From: Andrena cerasifolii
Lineage: Eukaryota > Arthropoda > Insecta > Hymenoptera > Andrenidae
NCBI RefSeq assembly: GCF_050908995.1
Contig: NC_135118.1
Coordinates: 6,014,001 to 6,078,000, forward strand
Direction of reading: 5' to 3'
DNA: 64,000 nt
This document shows, piece after piece, positions 57,507-64,000 of this stretch (position 1 is its first letter; each line of letters begins with the position of its first letter). Below the pieces are notes generated by a model. It was not told the origin of the DNA and made no database searches. It was given only the letters and a program-made list of their open reading frames with translations. Both the position numbers and the translations under genes were made by a program.

Positions 57507-59149
57507 TGTGCAAACAGAACACGAAGAAGCTAGCGCGCTGAATGTTGCTCCCGCCGCAAAAAGCAGGCACGACTTCACGGAAATCGGACGCTCCTCGGCG
57601 TCTCGTTCTTCAGGCGTTACAACAGCTTTCCGCGTGGAGAGTCGAGTCGCACCTCTGGATCGGGGTGCACGGCGCGTCGGGGGAATTCTTCGGCAGGCCT
57701 GATTTTTCGACGCGGAGGTTTGCGCGGCCGCCTGGGAAGAGCCGCATCGGAGCGGGGCCGGCTGGCAAATAGCGACAGCTTACCGACGTTTCGATACATT
57801 TCTATCGGGAGCAATAAAGTCCCGGCCGTTTTTGCCCGTTTCGAAACTCGTTACACGCTCGACTCGTTTCAATGGATACGCTGTATCGATGCGTCGGCCG
57901 TTGAATCGAGGGGGGGAGCGCCCCCTCCGATGCAACTTTTTCTCGCGCCCCGTACCTTTTTTCCCGTCGGTGGCCGTCGGAGCTCCGAACGCTGCGCATC
58001 GGCCCCGCGGGGACCGTGAGAGGGCGGGTGGGAGGGCGGAGGAGGAGAAGCAGGCGAGACCGGGCCCAGCGGCCGGTGGAGATACTTTTCTTCTTGGTGC
58101 ACGGGCCGCGCGCGGTGGTTTGCTCGGGGCCGAGCAACGACGCTCGGGGGACTTGGAATTCCAGCGCGAGATGCCGGTGCCGTGCTTACGTAAGAAAATC
58201 TCGGCAAAAGCCGATGCAAGAAAAGGGTTCGCGACCGTGGCTGCCGCTGCGGCAGCCTCTTCCTCTCTTCTCGGCTCGCCACGCGGGGAGTAGAGCGCGT
58301 TGCACCTGCTCGAGCGAAATCCCCAAGCGAGAGGAGAGGAGTGAAGCAAGGTAAGGCCGGAGAGAGAGCGCGGAGGAACGCCGCGGCGGCGGTGCCGGTA
58401 GGCGTTTGTCGTCGTGGTCGTCGGCGTCGTCAGGAGTCGTCGCCACCGGCAGCGACGCTCGTTGCGCCGTCGTCGACCACTCTCTGGGCCAGCGGGCCCA
58501 GGTAGCTTGCTCCCCGGGTCTCCGTACCGGTCATGCGTCGCAACTATAATTTGAAATAATTTATAAATCCTATTCAATTCAAATTAAGGCTCCACTCTGT
58601 CGGATGAATAAAAGATGCGCCGTAACCGCGCGCTCCTCGCTCGCTCGACAGTGCTCACGCGCGGACCCGGGCCGCGCGCAATAATGCGCGAGCACGGGCA
58701 AATGGTGGGCCCATTATGCCTTCTTCCGGTGAGTTACGCCGGGGGCGGGTTTGCCACGAATTCTTACGAAGATTAGGATCGCGAGATCGGTGAATTGGGG
58801 CACCAGCGTTCTTATCGCTCTTTGCCTTTCGCTTGTGTTACGTGGCCTGTGCAATGCTCGCGGTTATTGAGCTTCCTAGGCGTTTAACTGTGATTTTAAT
58901 TTTTGCACGCAGGGGGAATTTTTGATTGAGGAGTGCTGGTAGAATTGGGAAGAGGTTACAATGATTATGGAGAGAATTCTGCGATTAAAGAAGAGATGAG
59001 AATATCTAAATTTCTTGGAAAATATCGTAGGTACTTGTTTAAAGCTTGTGGTCCCCCCATTTTGAAGATGAAAGAAAGCAGGCTTAGGTTAATCACCGCA
59101 GGAGTGTTAATTTAGAGCTTTATTCATTGAATTCATCTAGAGAGCTTAA
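57507..59149. other. Very GC-rich non-coding stretch
   Basis: The most CpG-rich part of the window (57540-58740). A 265-codon minus frame at 57780-58577 and long plus frames overlap it; low-complexity runs of R, P, A and S and the absence of any domain argue against coding. A donor-like CCGGTGAGTTA at about 58728 follows a 15-codon open stretch from an ATG at 58684; unsupported otherwise. Confidence 0.45.
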
Positions 59150-59497
59150 GTAACCTTTCATGGTCACACCTTCTTATAATCACAAATTTGTCACATAGGG
59201 TTCATTGCATCCCAGCGTCATTTTTCAGTTATCATTTTCGTACTTTTGAAGCTTTTAACTTTTGAGTGATAATTGTGCATTCGTAACGATCTAATAATCT
59301 TTTTTAGAAATGTACATTTTGATACGATGAAATTTGTATTTATGAAAATACTTGTAGAAAAGAGCGACTTTCTTTTCTTACAATTTTTCAAATTTTTAGA
59401 TTTTAATATTAAGGTGAAAAAAAGTTACAGAAATATTGCCAAATCAAAAAGAAATTACCTGGGGTGCGATACACCCCGCGTGACTACGAAGGGTTAA
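59150..59497. mobile_element. TTAA MITE 'CCCTTCRTGGTCAC' family, copy 6
   Basis: The right end (reverse complement CCCTTCGTAGTCAC) abuts TTAA at 59494-59497. The left end reads GTAACCTTTCATGGTCAC, with the TTAA mutated. The subterminal GGGTTCATTGCATCCCAGC corresponds to copies 3 and 4. A 74-codon frame within has no domain. Confidence 0.8.
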
Positions 59498-60056
59498 AAC
59501 ACCTCTATTTGCGAAGAAATTCGTAGGAATTCCCAGTTACTCCAACGCTTTCTAACAAATGTGTCTCCATTTTAACATTATCTTACTCCTCCTCTATCTA
59601 GAGACGCGGTAGCGTCTCGACGCCAAGTACAGGAAAGAAAGTACAGAAAAGACACCCTGTATGTGCCGACTGTCGCTACCGCTATCATTTATTCGTCGCC
59701 GGGCTATTCCAACCTAACCAGAAACTTATTTCATTAATATCTCTTCACGCCTGCAATATTTCCTAAATTTAAAGGCATTTTTCTCATGTAAACCGTATAT
59801 AAGCTTTCGAATAAGATCAATTTCAATAAAATCGGTCCGCGCATAACAGAGATATCATAATATCGTCTCATGGATCAGTCGGAAATTTTAAGATTTTTCT
59901 TCGTCTTCTCCAAGAAATTTTTTCGTCAACCATTCGTGTACCATTGAATTGCAACCAAAATGCAGTCTCAAACACAAGGTATGTTGCCAAAATTTGAATT
60001 GCGACATGTTTGAATATCATCAAACTGTTTTTTATTTGTAACTAATCTGAGGATTT

Positions 60057-60112
<56 letters not shown>

Positions 60113-60241
60113 CGAAGCGTAAAATGATGCTGTAACTGGATTTATCCTTAATTATGTCCCGTGATAACTTGTAATTTATAATATTAAAAATTATCTGAAA
60201 TCATTCCCTACGCAAATTATCTTTGTAAAAAGAAGTGAGCT
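59498..60241. other. AT-rich non-coding stretch with (TA)n
   Basis: (TA)n at 60061-60112, about 52 bp. The segment 59750-59980 (ATCGGTCCGCGCATAACAGAG) resembles degraded transposon interior. ACACCCTGTATG at about 59653 resembles the end at 24799 without a partner. Confidence 0.5.
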
Positions 60242-60881
60242 CCCCCAAAAAACTTCAAAAAAGTAAAAAAAATTACGCCAAGTACATGAAATCAAATAAA
60301 TCACAAAAGAATAGAAGATAATAATAATTAGAATATAAAAAAAAATGTGAAATCAAAATGAGCTGCAAGTACATAAAGGTGCTTTCCAACTGCGCTTAAG
60401 ATGACACAACTACATATGCACAGCTAAAATGCTGTGTCGATGAATGATCTTAGAATAATTTTAAAGGCAATATAATGAAAATGTACTGATATTGTCAGAG
60501 TTTTAAATGGACAAATTATGTGAAAGCCTGCGAGAGGGAAGGTATGCGTATTGATGATCTGAGAATACCTTGCCTGGCCACGCCAAGTATTTGACTTCCA
60601 GGCCGCGGACATCTGGGCAAATGTCTAGATGTTACATTTTATCTTCACATTATTAAAATGTCCGCGATAATGGAATGTATGAACACAGCATTTTAGCTGT
60701 GTATATGTAGTTATGTCATCTTAAGCGCAGTTGGAAAGCATCTTTATGTACTTGCAGCTAATTTTGATTTCACATCTTTTTTTATATTCTAATTATTATT
60801 ATCTTCTACTCTTTCGTGATTTATTTGACTTCATGTACTTGGCGTATTTTTTTTTTACTTTTTTGAAGTTTTTTTATGGGG
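60242..60881. mobile_element. Foldback element, arms about 195 bp
   Basis: CCCCCAAAAAACTTC at the left is mirrored by GAAGTTTTTTTATGGGG at the right. The arms (about 60242-60436 and 60685-60881) match through CGCCAAGTACATGAA, GATTTATTTGA/TCAAATAAATC and CAACTGCGCTTAAGATGAC. The loop 60437-60684 is unique. No clear target duplication and no coding capacity. Confidence 0.85.
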
Positions 60882-63800
60882 TACCTACTGCTGAATGGAT
60901 GGAGAAATCGACTATGGAACGATCAACGTCCTGACAAATGGCCCCGCTACAAATTAACGACGCGTCCAGCTTATCAGAACTCCCATCCAGCTGGGGCCGC
61001 GTAAAAACTAATTCCACTTTAATCGATCTCTTTGAAACAATGTTGAAGGCAGAAGCTCCTTCGCCCGTCCGAAAATAAAACCAGTGGAATAATCGTCTTG
61101 TTAAACCGAGCCGACGATTTTCGAAAAAAATATTGCTCGCGGGGCACCGTGGCGAAACAGGTTCCAGATAGATCCTAAGTCCGTTCGATCTTCAACGAAG
61201 GAAGACTGCAGGGAGTGTCTTTGGGCGCCGACATCCGGGGATTATATCAGCTGCGACGGACAGCTCGCCTAACAAATGATTCCCCTAATTCTCTTTTCGT
61301 CGAGCATTCGCATAATGGTCGTTATCGTCCCCGACCCACCGGGTAGCGCTGATACTTTGGGATTACCATATTTACGAGTCGTTCTCTCTCGTGCAGAGCT
61401 CGCGCGTACATCGCGTACGCTTCTCCCCGCGTCAAGTCTTTGTTTCGAGTCCTTGATGTAGGAGGACACCTTATCCTTCTAACATATTCCTCCTTTGTTG
61501 GCGAATGTTTCATGTTTAATTTACAGTGTCACTGGAGGTCATGATATTTCTAGGACTGGAAGTAGGTAGCAATATAAATAGAAGAATTGATTTCAAGTAG
61601 ATTGAATTCTCTAGTTAGCTTGTCCTAGGAATACAGAGTGCTGGCTTTCACGCCTTTACATCTTACTCTTAAGTAATCGTGTCATTAAATATACAGTGTT
61701 TTCAGAAAGTGGTTCCAAAGGGAGCCGATATCGCGATCATCACCATCACTCTGCGAAAGATGAATAGAAGCAGGCAAATTACTCGCGTTACCTACCGATA
61801 TTAAAACTTGCTCCCACCTCTGATTGGATTGATTCTTCAATCTACGTTCATGGAAGCACTTTCTACTCACAATCAGCTTACTATCCACCCTATAATCTCT
61901 ACACCTATTTTCAAAAGCACCCTCTACACAGCTCGCGTATAAACTTATCCATCCCCTTCCATCGCCAAAGAATAAACCAAATCAGAAGTCACGTAACTGT
62001 CTACCCATCTACATCCACGCAACGCAACGACCATCGAAACGGAAGCAATAAACGGTCCACCTTGTTCGGCACCGCCCAAGACTAGATCGTGTCCCTTCGC
62101 CAAACAGTCGCTGAAAAACGTCACAGCGAAATGGTAGCGACAAGTGAACCGAGAGAACGCTTGGTCCCAGCTCGTCGAGGTATGTATAAGTAGGTGTCCA
62201 TATATCTGTCATCGGCCGGTCGCTTGATGTCGTATTCAACGGGCAGGCCGATAGGCAAGGGAAGAAGCCCGACGGTTTTGTCGGGATGCCGGGACGTTGA
62301 CCAGGTCAGGTTTTATTCCCACGGGATCGGACGTGACGCTGAACGCCAGTCTCCCCTTCTTCCAGTCGGTCTCCCAGCGCGAGGCGGGCAAAAACCGCGA
62401 GCAACGTTCGCGTTATGAATTACAGATTGGCCGGTGCGTAAGTACGTATCGGGGCCGTGGCACCGCGGGTAACGCATACCTGCGATAAGGGAACAGCGGA
62501 GGGGAGGAGAGAAAGGGGAGAAAGGAGAGAGAGAGACGACGACGACGACGACGACGACGACGAAGTGAGCAGCAGGTTGCAGGTCGCTCGAAGGGGGTGA
62601 AAGAACGCCCGCTGTCGGGCTCCGTACGCCGAGCTGTCGTCCTCGTCCTCGGAGGAGTCGGCCAGGCTAGGGATAAGGAGGCGAAGCAAAATCACGGCCC
62701 GCACGGACAGTGGAACACAGAGAGGGGCTGGGAGAAAAGTAAGAAGTCTCGCGTGTGCACGTGTATAAATATATATACCGCGTGCGTGTGTGTATACACG
62801 CTCTCCGGGATACGTCACCCGATTAATTTGTTGTTAGCAAACAGGTTGGCAAACTGCGAGCGGATGCTGGGCTCGAGCAAATAAAGGAGCCTCCATTTAT
62901 TAAGCCGGCAATAAAATAGCGCTCCTCCGCTCTTCGTTTCGCCGTCTCCTTCCTTCCCTCTTCGCCTCGTCCGTCCGTGGGTGGAACGTCGCCGAAGGAG
63001 CAAGGGACCCCCGCTCGCCCCATGATAACGACGGAGACAGAGTCGGGGACACGCGAGGGGGAACGGGGCTGATTTATGCGAAAATCGAGGGACTCTCCGC
63101 GCCAGGATCCACGGGGCAGAGGTACACTACGTGGAAGTAATGCCTCGCTGCACACGCCGAGGGTAATACACCCCCAAAGTCTGCGGAGAAGCCACGAGAG
63201 TAAGTATTTCCTTCATGGCCCACCATTCGTTCGGACTCGTTACGGGATTACCCATAAACAGGACGATTAGCCGGGTGATTCGTTGCTCTCCACGTTCTCT
63301 CGTCTCCTCGGTCTCCTCTGACCCCGTTCGCCCGATTTGGACCGATGAAAACGATTCCGGGTTCACGCTCCGATCGGAGAAACTGATAACGCGACGTTCC
63401 ACGAAATAGCTGGAATAATATACTCGTCGTCTTTAATTATGCAAACGCGATCAAGGCGAATCCACCTCGCGGGCGACGTTTTTATCGGCGGGCAGGATCG
63501 ATCGCCGCGCACGTCCGGGCAGATCTCTATCGTTCTCACGGCGTTAATTCTTAAGGCCTGCTTAACATAATTCGTAAACGGGATTCCGCGGAACACAACC
63601 GCCCCGCTTATCTGCGCCCCGCGCACGATACATTGCGCGATTATGTACTACTCATAACGCAGATACATACGATTACATCCACCCCTGCGTACGCCCCCAG
63701 TCGATGCTCCGATGAACAGGCTACAGCCGCGGTATGTTCTAACGAGCTGCCGTGTTTACCACTGATCGGAATAAAAACGCAACCGGGTACAACATTCGCG

Positions 63801-64000
63801 CGCTAACAATTAGTTGCTGAGTGTTGCCGCGCGGGGCGAATGAGCATTGTGCTAATTAGAGTCCAGCTGGAGATGGAAATCGGGAAATGGACGCCGTGGC
63901 GAGAAGGTAGTACTCTTGCAGATTTTAGGGGATGTTCCTTTTTAGTGATTCTGCGATGTATAATGTATTTTGTTGCTGGGAACTGGGGCCACTGAAGTGT
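60882..64000. other. CpG-rich non-coding stretch to window end
   Basis: GC-rich throughout except 61480-61990. A (GAC)n tract lies at 62535-62563, directly after a GA-rich run. The segment 62822-62935 has TTAATTTG, CATTTATTAAG and GCAATAAAATA, AT-rich cores in GC-rich DNA, as in enhancers. Frames lack domains. No repeats or RNA genes seen. Confidence 0.4.

Noticed and set aside
57780..58577. 265-codon minus-strand open frame
   Set aside because: Very high GC keeps several overlapping frames open; the peptide is low-complexity (R, P, A, S) and has no domain.

Overview
The window looks like animal, almost certainly insect, nuclear DNA and holds no complete protein-coding gene that I can recognise. 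Hymenoptera (an ant, bee or wasp) is my best guess. It rests on CpG-rich non-coding islands alternating with AT-rich blocks, on the kinds of transposon present, and on the lack of any bacterial gene organisation. Most open frames are chance frames in GC-rich DNA or frames inside repeats. One convincing short exon exists: a half-LIM zinc-finger exon on the minus strand at 43038-43154. The window is therefore probably intergenic or deep intronic.

Most of what can be annotated is transposable elements, mostly non-autonomous, defined by paired terminal inverted repeats (TIRs) and target-site duplications (TSDs). Group 1, TA-flanked: 465-705, 4311-5245, 8325-9390, 10294-11198, 35867-39494, 46779-46986, 50139-50486, 53267-53834 and 56398-57504. 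Their TIRs read as a shared head followed by an element-specific phrase, and in most of them the phrase recurs further inside. A decayed pogo-like transposase tail lies at 54006-54308. Group 2, TTAA-flanked: long elements at 17714, 22547 and 56632; two 280-bp copies at 20744 and 32297; and a family of about 350 bp with six copies (5272, 21024, 34371, 47032, 47986, 59150). Group 3, Harbinger-like: 3071-4256, carrying a frameshifted MADF exon, and 26772-27464, filled with a 30-bp minisatellite. Group 4, hAT-like: 24393-24561, 44085-44958 and 48283-48463, the last with a perfect 8-bp TSD. Group 5: a Foldback/Mutator-like element at 36357-39146 with a perfect 9-bp TSD and 173-bp tandem repeats in its arms. 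Group 6: a 5'-truncated LINE at 31093-32725. Further foldbacks lie at 19121, 60242 and 8045.

Nesting is frequent and gives a relative chronology: the Foldback element inside a TA element, a TTAA element inside the LINE, a hAT element inside a TTAA element, and a TTAA foldback inside a TA element. Three TIR-bounded elements contain tandem arrays (31 bp, 30 bp, 173 bp), so element interiors here repeatedly became satellites.

Between the elements lie GC-rich, CpG-rich islands (around 12.4-13.2, 15.7-17.3, 20.1-20.6, 33.2-33.9, 35.2-35.8, 40.0-40.9, 45.0-46.5, 48.6-49.8, 51.1-53.0, 55.0-56.1, 57.5-58.8 and 61.0-63.9 kb) with CT/GA tracts and a few POU- or homeodomain-like motifs; they may be regulatory. 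At 41.25-42.13 kb there is an unusual cluster of abutted 3'/5' splice-site-like sequences of ratchet type, two of them in a 349-bp duplication.
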